64,000 bases of DNA from Flavobacterium sp. LMO8 (GCF_009495755.1 NZ_WIBJ01000031.1:665421-729420); one strand, 5' to 3'. Positions 10,453-20,559 are shown, counted from the stretch's first letter. Numbers and translations: made by a program. The notes: a model not told the origin generated them from the sequence alone.

Positions 10453-13400
10453 ATGATAAACAACTACGATTCAGTTGATGCCTTTGTTTTTAATGGCTCA
10501 GCAAATTTGAAAAAACAAGAATCGACATCTTTCTCGGTAAAAAAAGGAACTTTAGTGCTCTTTATGACTGTGTTTTTGATGTTGTTTTCTTTTGTTTTTG
10601 TACAAGGGCAATCAGTAACAAACTATGCCTTTAGTACAACAACAACTGGTTCATTAGCCTTAGATGCTAATGGAAATACCGTTGATATGTCAACAGGAAC
10701 AACTCAATTGCTAGCATCGGGTTTAGACGATGTGGCATCTTCAGTTAATCCAATTGGATTTGATTTTATTGGTATGGGAGTTACGCATACCAATTTCTCT
10801 GCCAATACAAATGGAGCTTTTGCTCTAGGAAATGCTGCGATTGGTACATCTGGTACTACTAATACAGGATCAGCTACAAGGCTGTTTATTGCTCCTTTTG
10901 GTGGTGACCAAGCTACGCACTCAACAGGTAAAGTACATTATAAAATAATTGGTTCAGCTCCAAACAGAACACTTGTGGTAGAGTGGTTAAATATGGAGAT
11001 GGATTATCAATCATCAATTTCTAATGCTACGTATCAAGCAAGGATATACGAAACATCTGGAATTATTGAGTTTGTATACGGATCTATGTCAGTTGCAGAT
11101 GCTTTTTTTACAGGCCCAATTATTGGTTTTTCTGCAGGAACAACGGCAGGAACAATTGCTTCCGTAACTTCATCAACCAATGCAGTTACAACAAACGGAA
11201 CTGCTTATGTAAATAACACTTACGTTGTAGGTGCTATAGCAAATTTAGATTCTAGTGCTGATGGTTCAAGAAGAACTTATGTGTTTACACCATCAACTTT
11301 AGCTGTTACAGCACCAACAACTTTAACTTTTTCGGGAGTTACATCATCGGGTACAACTGTAAACTGGGTAGATGACTCAATAAATGAATTTGGATTTTTA
11401 GTAACAAGAGCAACAGATGTCGCTTTTACAACAAATGTTGTTACTACAACTATTGCTTCAACAACAGTAGCTGCTACTGGTGGAGCTTACAATTCTATAC
11501 AAACAGGTTTAACACCAAGTACGTTATATTATTATAAAGTTCAGGCACTTTCTGAGGCAATATATTCAACTGAAATTTCAGGTTCTCAAGCAACAAACCC
11601 TCCAGGCTTTTTTGTTTCAATTACTGATGGTAACTGGAATGATCCTGCTACTTGGGATGCAAATGCAGTTCCAACAGGTGTTGATAACGCAACAGTTGCG
11701 GCTCACACCGTTACGATAGACGCGGCTGGCATGTCAATTAATAACTTAATAGTTCAAGGTTCATTAGAATATGGTGTAACACCAACTACTTTTAATGTTA
11801 ATGGTAATTTAACTATTGAAGCAGGAGGAGAATTCCTTGTGTTTAATGGCACTATAGGAAAGGCTTTAGTTGTTACAGGAAATATAGTAAACGATGGAAA
11901 TATTGATTTATCTGTTGGAGCAACAACTGCAGGAAGTTTAACATTAAATGGAAGTACAGTTCAGACAATTTCTGGTTCTGGTACGTTTGCTAGTAACTTA
12001 ATAAGAAATTTAATTTTTACCAATACATCAACAACAATTCCAAATATTAATTGGGATTTTGATGATATAAGTGTTGCATATAATTTAAATATAGCAAATG
12101 CTAAAATTAATTTAAATAACAATAAAATTAACTTTGGTATTGGATCAGCTGTTGCTGCGGATACTGGTAATACATTTACATCTACAAATGGAGGTTTTTT
12201 AAACGGAACATTTTCTAGATGGTGGACAGCCGCTCAGACAGGTTATACTACTTCAGGACCAACAGCTATTCCAACAGCTGCGGCTGGAAGATATCCTTTT
12301 TATTCACCAACTGGAGATCAAAGAATATTCTATGTTGGTAGAACAACTCCTTCGGCGGGTGGTAAATATGCAGTAACTTATAATAACGCTACAACAAGTA
12401 CTACAGGATTAAGTATTGTTGATGGTGCTTATACGGTTACTAATCAATGGGATGGTAATTTTGTAGTTACACTAGATGGTACAACACCTGCTGCTGCTTC
12501 AAACTGGGTAACAATGTTTACTCCAAATGCTTTCTTTACTACTGCACTTGGTGCAAGAATTACAGGTGAAAGTGTTGCGATATCAGGAACTCACGTTAAT
12601 ACTTCAAGTGCTCCATATGGACAAAGAAGTGGGGTTTCAACTGCCGATTTAACTTCCGCGACAGGTTTACATCTTGGAGTTAATGTGTCTGATGTTCCAA
12701 TTGTTTCTGTTGCTTCTGGAGATTGGAATACAGGTTCTACTTGGAATGGTGGAGTTGTGCCATCTTGTGCAGATGTTGCTGTAATTGCAAACGGTCATAC
12801 AGTTACATCTACTACTTCAGGTAATGTGGCAAGAAATGTAACAATAGCAACAGGAGGTACATTGGAAGTTTCTGCTGGAGATTTAACAGTAGGTTGTACA
12901 TTAAACAATAATACTTTAGCGAATAGTGGTACTTTAACCGTTTCAGGTGGTCTATTAGCAGTTAATGGAAATATGGTACACAATGCAGCTTCTATTTTTA
13001 ATCAAAGTGGCGGGGATATTCTTGTTGATGGTAATGAAGGTGGTATTGTGGCAAATTCTGTTGCATCTGGTGTTGCAATCGTTCAATTAAATTCACAATT
13101 CATTAACTGGACAGGTGGTGCATTAACTATTTTAGACCCACACGCTAATACAACAGCGTCAAATACTTTAGCTTACAATAATAGTACTGCTCACGTAAAC
13201 GTTCCAAATACACATACTCTTAGATTAGGGGATGGTGTTTCAACAGATGCAGGAGGGAATGCGACTAATGGATTTAGATTGAATACTTGGGTAGGTTCTA
13301 ATAGAATTTTATTTGGTAACTTAGAAGTAAATACGCTTGGAGGAACAAATAGACAAGTAACTACAACTTATACTTTAGGATTTAGCGGAAATATGACTAT

Positions 13401-16400
13401 TGAAACAAGTTCGGAAGTAGTCTTTGGTACTTCTTATGTCGCTGGGAATGTATTAAATAATGGGACTTTTACATCTACTACATTGTTTGGATTAGCTAAT
13501 TATTTAAATGGTACTGTTTCTGCAACAACAAATCCTCAAACAATAGGAGGTACAGGTGTTTATAGAAATTTAGCTACTACACCTACAGCAAATTTAACTT
13601 CTTTTTTAGTTAATAATACTAATGCAACAGGTGTAACATTAAATGCTCCATTATCGGTTAGTGGTACATTAACAATGACATCTGGTATCATTAATACTAC
13701 AAATACAAATTTATTAACATTAGGAACTGCAACTGCAGGAGGAACTTTAGCAGGTACGCCAAGTGATACTAACATGGTTAGAGGTCCTTTCGCGAGAACT
13801 ATTGCTAATGCTAATGCAAATACAAATTATTTATTATTCCCTGTTGGTAAAGTAGCGTATGCTCCTGTTTGGGCTGCACCAGCTACTACAGCTGCAACTG
13901 TAATGAAGGCAGAAACTTTTGATACCAATACTGGAACACAAAATGCTGCGATTGCAAATATGGGAACTAACAGAAGATGGGAATTACCATTAATATCTGG
14001 AACAATTAGTGATATTAATGTAAGAGTAGGTGATGCTGGAATTTTAGCAACAAGTATTCCAGTTCAAGCACCTTCTGCTAGTGGAGAATATACAAGTACT
14101 TTTGGTTCTGTTGCAACTGCTGTTGCCGGGGTTTCAACTGAATCTACAACACCTGTTTTAAGTGCTAGCTATACAGGATTTTTAAGTTATGCAGATTCTA
14201 ATGCTTGTGCTGGAGCTCCAACACCAGGTAATACAATTGCTTCAGATAACTCAATTTGTTTAGGAACTTCTGTTACTTTAAGTTTACAAAATTTAACAAC
14301 AGGTTCTGGTGTAACTTATCAATGGTTTTCATCACCTGACGGAGTGACGTATTCTTCAATTCCTACAGAAACTAATCCGACTTATTCTACTACGCCAACT
14401 GAATCTACTTACTTTATGTGTGAAGTGACTTGTGCTTCAGGTCCTTCAACTACTGCTTCAACTCCAGTGCAAATAACTTTTGCAAATGAAGTAACTGCAA
14501 CTGTGCCAGCTACTAGATGTGGAGCAGGAACTGTTGATTTAAGTGCTACACAAAGTGCTGGTGCAACTATTAATTGGTTCGCAGCTGCAACTGGAGGTTC
14601 TTCATTAGCTTCTGGTTCTTCATTTACAACACCTTCAATTGCAACAACAACTACTTTCTATGCTGCTGCAACAACTGCTTCTGCAGGTAGTTTAGTTTTA
14701 GGAGCAGGTGCAACAAACTCCTCATCTACAGCGGCAAGTTTCTTTCCTGGTTTCTGGGGAGGATCTAAAACCCAGTATATAATTCGTGCTTCAGAATTAA
14801 TCCAAGCTGGATTAACGGCTGGACCTATAACTAATCTTGGGTTTGAACCAACAAACTCTGGTCAAACATATCAAGGATTCTTTGTTCAAATTGGACATAC
14901 TGCTTCTACAACTGCACCAACAACTACATTTATACCAAATGCTGGTTTAACTTTTGTTTATGCAGGTACTGAAGCAAACGATGGTTTTACACCTGTTGCG
15001 GGTTCTGTAAATAATTTAACATTTGGTACAGGAGCAGGAACTACAAGTAGTTTTGTTTGGGATGGAACTTCTAATATTGTAGTTTCAATTTCATGGTCTA
15101 GAGTTCCGTCTGCAACTACAGCTACATCAACAACAATGAAAGTGGATAATGTAGGTTTTGTTTCTGCAGCTTATAGACAAAGAGATAGTTTTACTCCAAT
15201 AGCAATGCTAGATGAAACCTCTGTAAATAGTACATCATCTAATAGACCAAGATTTACAATTAATGGTCAATTAATTTGTTCTTCACCAAGAGTTGCTGTG
15301 GTAGCTACTGTTTCTTCACCGCCAGCTTTAACTTTAAGCGCAGCAAATACAACAATTTGTGAAGGTGATTCTTCAAGTGTTGTTACTTTAACTGCTGGTT
15401 CTGGGGATTATGATACTTTCGTATGGTCTCCTGCAACTGGAGTAACAGGAGATGAAACAACAGGATGGACTTTTAATCCAACTACTGCAACTAGTTATAC
15501 TTTAACTGCTAGTCAAACTTCTGGTGCATTATGTGTAACATCTACAACGTTTGATGTTGATGTGAATCCGGTTCCTACTGCAATTACTATTACTCCAGCT
15601 TCACCAATAATTTGTGTTGATGGTATTCAGTCGTTAGCTGTTACAGGTGGAACAATTGGATCTTCAGGTTCAACGACAATTGGTTCTGATACTACAGTTA
15701 CAACTCAAAACGGTATAGAGCCAACTGCTTTTAATAATAGATATGAGCATTATTGGATGCAAATGGTATTTACAGCAGCTGAATTAAATGCTGCAGGTGT
15801 AGAAGCAGGTAATATTAATGGTATTAAATTTAATATTACTACTATTGGTTCTGCTGCATTTGTTTCAGATTATCGTGTTCACATGGCTAACACTGGATTG
15901 TCAGTATTAACAGGATTTGTTACTACAGGATTAACTGAAGTTTTCGCTGCGGCAACCTATAATCAACAATTAGGTGTAAATACAATTACATTTAATACTC
16001 CTTATGTATGGGATGGCGTTTCTAATATTATTTTAGATGTTAGAAATACTGGAGCTGATGCAACAAATAACTCAAGTACTTATTATACTGCTACTCCAGA
16101 CAATAAAACAGTTTCTTCAGTAACATCTACTTCTTTTGGAAGTTCAAATGCTTATGTAGCTTCTAATCCAACAGGAACTCTTAGCTTAAGAAGATTAAAT
16201 ACAACATTTGATTGGGTAAGTTCTCAACCAACGACTGTAACTTGGGCTCCATTAACAGATTTATACACAGATGCTGCTGCAACAATTCCTTATACAGGAA
16301 CCAATGCTACAACAGTTTATGTAAAATCTTCAACTATTGGAACTCAGACTTATACTGTAACTTCAACTGCAGCTACAACTTGTTTTACTACAGCAACTGT

Positions 16401-16887
16401 AGATGTAGAGGTAAGTGCTTTACCAGATACTACAATTTCTCGTTTAGATGATACATTAACAGTGGCAGAAGCTGGTGCAACTTATCAATGGGTTACTTGT
16501 GATGCAGGTCCTGTATACACACCTATTGGAGGAGCAACTTCTCAATCATATTTAGTAACTGCTATTGGAAGTTATGCTGTAGAAGTAACTAAAAACGGAT
16601 GTACTACAAGAAGTGCATGTTTTGATGTTACTACTTTAGGAACTTCTTCTTTTGATATGAATGCTTTAACTGTTTATCCTAATCCAGTTGTAGACATTTT
16701 ATCAATTAGATATAATGAAGAAATTACTGCGATTAACGTATATGACTTAAGTGGAAGATTGGTGAAACAAATAACACCAAATCAAACTGAGGTTGAGGTA
16801 AACATGTCTGAATTAGCTGCTGCAATGTATATTGTAAAAGTGAACGCAGGTGAAAGCCAAACTGAAATTAAAGTAATTAAAAAATAA
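10453..16887 (+). CDS. Giant secreted surface protein with type IX secretion (type A) signal
   Basis: 2144 residues, rich in Thr, Ser, Ala and Gly. The N-terminus has a basic stretch of ~30 residues and then a hydrophobic signal segment (about 32-50) ending FVQGQS. A fibronectin type III-like domain lies near 286-378. Two copies of a DGNWNDPATWD/SGDWNTGSTWN motif (about 390 and 754) start beta-rich filament-like regions. Ig-like segments with Cys pairs lie from ~1250 on. The last ~75 residues (ALTVYPNPV...ISVYDLSGR-like...IKVIKK) are a typical type A sorting domain, so the protein should be exported by T9SS and anchored on or released from the surface. Adhesin or matrix function is inference. 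It stands alone between terminators. Confidence 0.85.
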   Translation: MINNYDSVDAFVFNGSANLKKQESTSFSVKKGTLVLFMTVFLMLFSFVFVQGQSVTNYAFSTTTTGSLALDANGNTVDMSTGTTQLLASGLDDVASSVNPIGFDFIGMGVTHTNFSANTNGAFALGNAAIGTSGTTNTGSATRLFIAPFGGDQATHSTGKVHYKIIGSAPNRTLVVEWLNMEMDYQSSISNATYQARIYETSGIIEFVYGSMSVADAFFTGPIIGFSAGTTAGTIASVTSSTNAVTTNGTAYVNNTYVVGAIANLDSSADGSRRTYVFTPSTLAVTAPTTLTFSGVTSSGTTVNWVDDSINEFGFLVTRATDVAFTTNVVTTTIASTTVAATGGAYNSIQTGLTPSTLYYYKVQALSEAIYSTEISGSQATNPPGFFVSITDGNWNDPATWDANAVPTGVDNATVAAHTVTIDAAGMSINNLIVQGSLEYGVTPTTFNVNGNLTIEAGGEFLVFNGTIGKALVVTGNIVNDGNIDLSVGATTAGSLTLNGSTVQTISGSGTFASNLIRNLIFTNTSTTIPNINWDFDDISVAYNLNIANAKINLNNNKINFGIGSAVAADTGNTFTSTNGGFLNGTFSRWWTAAQTGYTTSGPTAIPTAAAGRYPFYSPTGDQRIFYVGRTTPSAGGKYAVTYNNATTSTTGLSIVDGAYTVTNQWDGNFVVTLDGTTPAAASNWVTMFTPNAFFTTALGARITGESVAISGTHVNTSSAPYGQRSGVSTADLTSATGLHLGVNVSDVPIVSVASGDWNTGSTWNGGVVPSCADVAVIANGHTVTSTTSGNVARNVTIATGGTLEVSAGDLTVGCTLNNNTLANSGTLTVSGGLLAVNGNMVHNAASIFNQSGGDILVDGNEGGIVANSVASGVAIVQLNSQFINWTGGALTILDPHANTTASNTLAYNNSTAHVNVPNTHTLRLGDGVSTDAGGNATNGFRLNTWVGSNRILFGNLEVNTLGGTNRQVTTTYTLGFSGNMTIETSSEVVFGTSYVAGNVLNNGTFTSTTLFGLANYLNGTVSATTNPQTIGGTGVYRNLATTPTANLTSFLVNNTNATGVTLNAPLSVSGTLTMTSGIINTTNTNLLTLGTATAGGTLAGTPSDTNMVRGPFARTIANANANTNYLLFPVGKVAYAPVWAAPATTAATVMKAETFDTNTGTQNAAIANMGTNRRWELPLISGTISDINVRVGDAGILATSIPVQAPSASGEYTSTFGSVATAVAGVSTESTTPVLSASYTGFLSYADSNACAGAPTPGNTIASDNSICLGTSVTLSLQNLTTGSGVTYQWFSSPDGVTYSSIPTETNPTYSTTPTESTYFMCEVTCASGPSTTASTPVQITFANEVTATVPATRCGAGTVDLSATQSAGATINWFAAATGGSSLASGSSFTTPSIATTTTFYAAATTASAGSLVLGAGATNSSSTAASFFPGFWGGSKTQYIIRASELIQAGLTAGPITNLGFEPTNSGQTYQGFFVQIGHTASTTAPTTTFIPNAGLTFVYAGTEANDGFTPVAGSVNNLTFGTGAGTTSSFVWDGTSNIVVSISWSRVPSATTATSTTMKVDNVGFVSAAYRQRDSFTPIAMLDETSVNSTSSNRPRFTINGQLICSSPRVAVVATVSSPPALTLSAANTTICEGDSSSVVTLTAGSGDYDTFVWSPATGVTGDETTGWTFNPTTATSYTLTASQTSGALCVTSTTFDVDVNPVPTAITITPASPIICVDGIQSLAVTGGTIGSSGSTTIGSDTTVTTQNGIEPTAFNNRYEHYWMQMVFTAAELNAAGVEAGNINGIKFNITTIGSAAFVSDYRVHMANTGLSVLTGFVTTGLTEVFAAATYNQQLGVNTITFNTPYVWDGVSNIILDVRNTGADATNNSSTYYTATPDNKTVSSVTSTSFGSSNAYVASNPTGTLSLRRLNTTFDWVSSQPTTVTWAPLTDLYTDAAATIPYTGTNATTVYVKSSTIGTQTYTVTSTAATTCFTTATVDVEVSALPDTTISRLDDTLTVAEAGATYQWVTCDAGPVYTPIGGATSQSYLVTAIGSYAVEVTKNGCTTRSACFDVTTLGTSSFDMNALTVYPNPVVDILSIRYNEEITAINVYDLSGRLVKQITPNQTEVEVNMSELAAAMYIVKVNAGESQTEIKVIKK

Positions 16888-16910
16888 AGTTAAGTTAAGT
16901 TTTTTAAATA

Positions 16911-16950
16911 AAAAAGGGTCAATCTTTAGAGGTTGGCCCTTTTTGTTTTT
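16911..16950 (+). terminator. Terminator of the surface protein gene
   Basis: Arms 16911-16925 and 16930-16944 form 15 bp with two G-U pairs around TTAG, followed by a T-rich tract. Confidence 0.88.
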
Positions 16951-16961
16951 ATTTTAGCAAC

Positions 16962-17453
16962 ATGAAATTGACAGCATTAAAAATAGAACAACTCCCAATA
17001 GTAATCGACTTAACCAAGAAAATTTGGCCTGTGGCGTATGGTGAAATCTTGTCAAAAGAGCAATTAGATTACATGATTGACAAATTTTATAACGAAACCG
17101 CTTTGCGCGAATTAATACAAAAAGGTCACGTTTTTTATTTGGCACAAGACGATAATGGAAAAGAGGTAGGTTTTGTTTCCTATGAAATTAATAGCGAACC
17201 CAACAAAACAAAAATCCATAAAATTTACGTGTTACCCGAAACACAAGGCACTGGTTTAGGTAGACAATTCTTTGAATTGGTTAAAGAAAAAGCTATTGAA
17301 AATAACCAAAAAGCCATTTTCTTAAACGTAAATAAATACAACAACGCCTTACATTTTTACACCAAACTAGGCTTTACAAAAGTAAAAGACGAAGTTATTG
17401 ATATTGGAAACGGTTACGTAATGGATGATTATGTGATGGAAATAGCAATTTAA
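16962..17453 (+). CDS. GNAT family N-acetyltransferase
   Basis: 163 residues of a single GNAT fold. The acetyl-CoA pyrophosphate loop QGTGLG (motif A) follows the beta-4 strand KIHKIYVLPE. The C-terminal NALHFYTKLGFTKV segment (motif B) is conserved. The acceptor substrate cannot be told from sequence. It begins 12 bp after the terminator T tract of the surface protein, so the transcript start must lie in or close to that terminator, or read-through occurs. Confidence 0.9.
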   Translation: MKLTALKIEQLPIVIDLTKKIWPVAYGEILSKEQLDYMIDKFYNETALRELIQKGHVFYLAQDDNGKEVGFVSYEINSEPNKTKIHKIYVLPETQGTGLGRQFFELVKEKAIENNQKAIFLNVNKYNNALHFYTKLGFTKVKDEVIDIGNGYVMDDYVMEIAI

Positions 17454-17560
17454 AATGTTTATAACATTACGGATTTCCACATTTTGGTTTGAAATGGGTT
17501 TTGTAAATTGCATGAAGTTATTCGGAAGGAAGTTTTACTAATATGTAACATTTTTAAATA

Positions 17561-18052
17561 ATGTGGGTAAAATCATTTATAGAGTATAAAAGCAAAGAGC
17601 TTATTGAGTGTAAATTACTTTTTAAACATGGTAAAATACAAGAGATTGAAATGGAATTTTTTAATGGAATAAAGCCATTTGAAAATAATTCAGAACTTGC
17701 AGAAAATCTTGAAATATTGAAGACATATAAACAGGATGAATCAAATATGTTTTGTAAATATTTTATTAAAAAATCTATTAATAGAGAGGTTTTTAAAATG
17801 TTTTTAGATATTAATTACTTTGAGTATCTCAAACTTCAATGGCAATTAAAATATTTTTTAATACAATCAAAAGATATAAAAATTGAAGTATTAAAATATA
17901 TAATTATAAGTATATTAGCTTTTATTGGCGGACTTTTTTATTTTAAAAATGATGTCTCAAAAAATATAAATAATGATAGTGTAGAAAAAATAAAATCTGA
18001 TGATTTAAATAAAGTTGATGGAAAAATAGATTCGTTACACTTGTCTAAATAA
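17561..18052 (+). CDS. Hypothetical protein with one C-terminal membrane helix
   Basis: 163 residues I cannot assign to a family. The first ~100 residues are charged and soluble-looking. A hydrophobic helix (about 111-126, IIISILAFIGGLFYF) is followed by a polar Asp/Asn/Lys-rich tail, so the protein looks anchored in the inner membrane near its C-terminus. It is very AT-rich even for this genome and is flanked by another small unknown gene. Confidence 0.6.
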   Translation: MWVKSFIEYKSKELIECKLLFKHGKIQEIEMEFFNGIKPFENNSELAENLEILKTYKQDESNMFCKYFIKKSINREVFKMFLDINYFEYLKLQWQLKYFLIQSKDIKIEVLKYIIISILAFIGGLFYFKNDVSKNINNDSVEKIKSDDLNKVDGKIDSLHLSK

Positions 18053-18088
18053 TTAAATTTAATAACGGTTACTTAAAAATAAAATTCA

Positions 18089-18580
18089 ATGAAACAATCA
18101 ATTTTTGGAATCATTTTTTCATTTTTTGTTATTCCATTATTTGGGCAAACAATAGTTAAAGATAGTATTTCCGGAAAATACCAATCTGAAGGCGTTGTAG
18201 TTTTTGATAGTATTAAGGCAGATATGATTTTCACTAAGGCTAAAGAGTGGATTGCTATTAATTATAAATCTGCAAATGATGTTATTCAGTTAGCAGATAA
18301 AGAGAGTCTAAAAATTATTGTAAAAGGTAATTTTAAAACTTCAATGTTTATGAAAGATGTTTGGATAGCTCACACTTTAATCTTAGATTTTAAAGATAAT
18401 AAGTTAAGATATTTTTACTCAAATTTTAGCTATTACAGCTCTGGTTCAGGAAGTTTAGAATTTGAAAGTAAAAGTTTAGGTTTCAAAAAATCAGTTATAA
18501 AAACTACGGAGAAAAATTTGATAGCATCAATAGATGATTTAAAAAAATACATCATTCAAAACAGAAAAAGTGATTGGTAG
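18089..18580 (+). CDS. Secreted DUF4468-like (TBP-fold) protein
   Basis: 163 residues starting with a clear signal peptide (cleavage likely after about residue 19, LFGQ). The segment VFDSIKADMIFTKAKEWI and the VIQLADKES strand resemble DUF4468 proteins of Bacteroidota, which have a TBP-like fold and no known activity. It is probably periplasmic or envelope-associated. It faces rluF convergently across ~77 bp that contain the rluF terminator. Confidence 0.7.
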   Translation: MKQSIFGIIFSFFVIPLFGQTIVKDSISGKYQSEGVVVFDSIKADMIFTKAKEWIAINYKSANDVIQLADKESLKIIVKGNFKTSMFMKDVWIAHTLILDFKDNKLRYFYSNFSYYSSGSGSLEFESKSLGFKKSVIKTTEKNLIASIDDLKKYIIQNRKSDW

Positions 18581-18604
18581 TTGACACGCTCGTGCCCACA
18601 AAGC

Positions 18605-18633
18605 AAAAAAAAGCACGAGCAAGATGCTCGCGC
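18605..18633 (-). terminator. Terminator of rluF
   Basis: On the minus strand a 9-bp stem (18633-18625 with 18621-18613, one G-U) around a 3-nt loop is followed by eight T (18612-18605). A second copy of GCTCGTGC at 18589-18596 can also pair with the arm, so the region may be a repeat used as a terminator. Confidence 0.8.
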
Positions 18634-18657
18634 TAGCTTTTTCAAATTATTTATTTT

Positions 18658-19446
18658 CTATCTATTCCTCTCCCCATAATTCCTTTTCCCCGTAAATTTG
18701 CTTTTATTACTTGGTAAACTCGCTTCTTCCGTTTTGCTTGAAGGAGCAATTAGTTGGTTTAATTCCGCAACTTCGGCATCGGTTAAGTTTCGGTATTTGC
18801 CTTCTTGTACGTCTAATGAAATGTTGATAATGCGAGTACGTTTTAAAGCCGTTACTTCGTAATCTAAATATTCACACATTCTACGAATTTGTCTATTCAA
18901 ACCTTGCGTTAAAATAATTCGGAAAACGTATTTGCTAATTTGTTCTACTTTGCATTTCTTGGTAATCGTTTCCAAAATCGGAATTCCGTTTGCCATTCGG
19001 TCAATAAATCGGTCGGTAATGGGTTTGTTTACGGTTACGATATATTCTTTTTCGTGGTTGTTTCTCGCACGAAGAATTTTGTTTACAATATCGCCATCAT
19101 TCGTCATAAAAATCAATCCTTCACTGGCTTTGTCCAAACGGCCAATAGGAAAAATACGCTCTGGATAATTGATGTAATCTACAATATTGTCTCGCACACC
19201 TAAGTTGGTCGTACATTCAATACCAACCGGTTTGTAAAACGCTAAATAAATAGGTTTTTCGTTTTTCTGTTGTACCAATTCACCATTCACACGAACTTCA
19301 TCACCAGGCGCAACTTTAGCACCCATTTCCGGAATCTTTCCGTTAATAGTAACTCTTCCTTGCTCAATCAAACGATCGGCTTCTCTACGAGAACAAAAAC
19401 CTGTTTCTGATAAAAATTTATTAATTCGTGTTGTATTTTCTTCCAT
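18658..19446 (-). CDS. rluF: 23S rRNA pseudouridine synthase, RluF-like
   Basis: 262 residues from ATG 19446 ([12 protein letters not shown]). An upstream ATG adds 14 non-conserved residues and would overlap the promoter. The N-terminal S4 RNA-binding domain (about 5-60, [17 protein letters not shown]) is followed by the RsuA-type catalytic domain with [19 protein letters not shown], where the Asp is the nucleophile. The [14 protein letters not shown] motif fits the RluF branch, which modifies U2604 of 23S rRNA. A basic, low-complexity C-terminal tail is present. Confidence 0.88.
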   Translation of the reverse strand: MEENTTRINKFLSETGFCSRREADRLIEQGRVTINGKIPEMGAKVAPGDEVRVNGELVQQKNEKPIYLAFYKPVGIECTTNLGVRDNIVDYINYPERIFPIGRLDKASEGLIFMTNDGDIVNKILRARNNHEKEYIVTVNKPITDRFIDRMANGIPILETITKKCKVEQISKYVFRIILTQGLNRQIRRMCEYLDYEVTALKRTRIINISLDVQEGKYRNLTDAEVAELNQLIAPSSKTEEASLPSNKSKFTGKRNYGERNR

Positions 19447-19450
19447 GATG

Positions 19451-19458
19451 CAAAGATA
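19451..19458 (-). promoter_or_regulatory. -7 promoter element of rluF
   Basis: TATCTTTG on the minus strand is an exact match to TAnnTTTG. It ends 4 bp before the ATG, so transcription would start almost at the start codon and give a leaderless or nearly leaderless mRNA. No clear TTG is seen at the -33 position. Confidence 0.6.
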
Positions 19459-19551
19459 AGTTTTTTTAGTAATTTTTTTGTTGCACAAAGTTTCTCAAAG
19501 TTTTCACAGTGTAACACAAAGTTTCTTTATAAGTTTTTAAAAAAGTAAAAC

Positions 19552-19720
19552 GTCTTTGTGTATCTCTTATCAACACAATCAAAATCAAAAAAAACTCTGT
19601 GAATCTCTGTGTAATTTAACCTCAAAGTTCGCCAAGTATTTTGTCTTAAAAGTTAATGTCTCTGCGTATCTCTTTTCAATTCAATCAAAGTCAAAAAATC
19701 TCTGTGAATCTCTGTGTAAT
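19552..19720. repeat. Two imperfect direct repeats of a dispersed intergenic element
   Basis: Copies at 19552-19616 and 19658-19720 share GTCT(T/C)TG(T/C)GTATCTCTT, a CAATCAAA(A/G)TCAAAAAA core and CTCTGTGAATCTCTGTGTAAT. They are non-coding and fill the 333-bp gap before rluF. Such CTCTGTG-rich units look like degenerate dispersed repeats of flavobacteria. Confidence 0.65.
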
Positions 19721-19726
19721 AAAAAC

Positions 19727-19756
19727 AAAAAAAAGCCCTTTTAAAAAAAGGACTTT
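19727..19756 (-). terminator. Terminator of the nif3/coiled-coil operon
   Basis: Minus-strand 11-bp stem (one G-U) between 19756-19746 and 19742-19732, followed by a T tract at 19734-19727, 24 bp after the stop codon of the 19780 gene. Confidence 0.75.
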
Positions 19757-19779
19757 CATTTATTTGGAAAAGGATTCAA

Positions 19780-20559
19780 TTAGATGCTAGCAAATAATTT
19801 TTCCATTTTTTCTTTTTCTTCGTCAGCTAAAACACCGTCTACTAAGATTCTTCCACTGTGCTCATCTGTAATAATTTTTTTACGAGCTGCAATTTCCATT
19901 TGCGTTTGTGGTGGAATTGTGAAAAATGAACCGGCAGAAGCGCCACGCTCAATAGAAACAACCGCTAAACCGTTTCTTACACTGTTTCTAATTCTGTCGT
20001 AAGCAGCAATTAAACGCTCTTCAATTTGACCTCTTAATTCTTCTGATTTTGCTGATAAGAAGTTTTCTTCTTTTTCAGTTTCAGCCATAATATCGCTTAA
20101 TTCAGCTTTTTTATGTTTTAAGTGAGTTTGTTTTCCGTCTAATTTTTCTTTAGTTTGAGCTACTACTTCTTTTTTGTGCTCAATAGAAGTTTTCATTTCT
20201 TTAATGTGTTTTTCAGCCAATTGAATTTCCAATTCCTGAAACTCCACTTCTTTAGTTAAAGAGTTGAATTCTCTATTATTACGAACATTTTTTTGTTGCT
20301 CTAAATATTTTTTAATCGCAGCTTTGTGCTCGTCGATAGCATTTTTCTTGTCTTTGATTTGCTCGTCAATAGTCTCTAAATCGCTTTTTAGTTTCTCTAA
20401 ACGAGTAGAAAGTCCTGCAACTTCATCTTCTAAATCTTCTACTTCAAGAGGTAATTCTCCTCTTACATTTCTTATTTCGTCTATTTTAGAGTCAACTAGT
20501 TGTAAAGCATAAAGGGCTCTTAACTTATCTTCTACACTTAGCTCTTTGATTGTTGCCAT
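19780..20559 (-). CDS. COG1579-type coiled-coil protein lacking its zinc cysteines
   Basis: 259 residues. Residues ~35-180 are a long Lys/Glu-rich coiled-coil hairpin, as in the COG1579 nucleic-acid-binding protein family. The C-terminal domain keeps the family framework (ERGASAGSFFTIPPQ and IITDEHSGRILVD) where zinc-ribbon homologues have CxxC pairs, but the whole protein contains no cysteine. Metal binding must therefore be lost. It starts 2 bp after the nif3 stop, so the two are translated from one mRNA. Role unknown. Confidence 0.85.
   Translation of the reverse strand: MATIKELSVEDKLRALYALQLVDSKIDEIRNVRGELPLEVEDLEDEVAGLSTRLEKLKSDLETIDEQIKDKKNAIDEHKAAIKKYLEQQKNVRNNREFNSLTKEVEFQELEIQLAEKHIKEMKTSIEHKKEVVAQTKEKLDGKQTHLKHKKAELSDIMAETEKEENFLSAKSEELRGQIEERLIAAYDRIRNSVRNGLAVVSIERGASAGSFFTIPPQTQMEIAARKKIITDEHSGRILVDGVLADEEKEKMEKLFASI

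Noticed and set aside
10453-16887. Repetitive Thr/Ser-rich sequence as a CRISPR array or tandem DNA repeat
   Set aside because: The repetition is at amino acid level in one continuous frame with no regular spacers or identical DNA repeats.
17561-18580. Genomic island or toxin-antitoxin pair
   Set aside because: The two small genes have no toxin or antitoxin motifs, and base composition is only slightly more AT-rich than the surroundings.
18581-18657. Mobile element end near rluF
   Set aside because: The GCTCGTGC repeats are explained by a terminator hairpin; no target duplication or transposase is seen.
19556-19744. Plus-strand open frame of 62 codons
   Set aside because: It is a translation of the CTCTGTG direct repeats; the internal repetition of the peptide comes from the DNA repeat.
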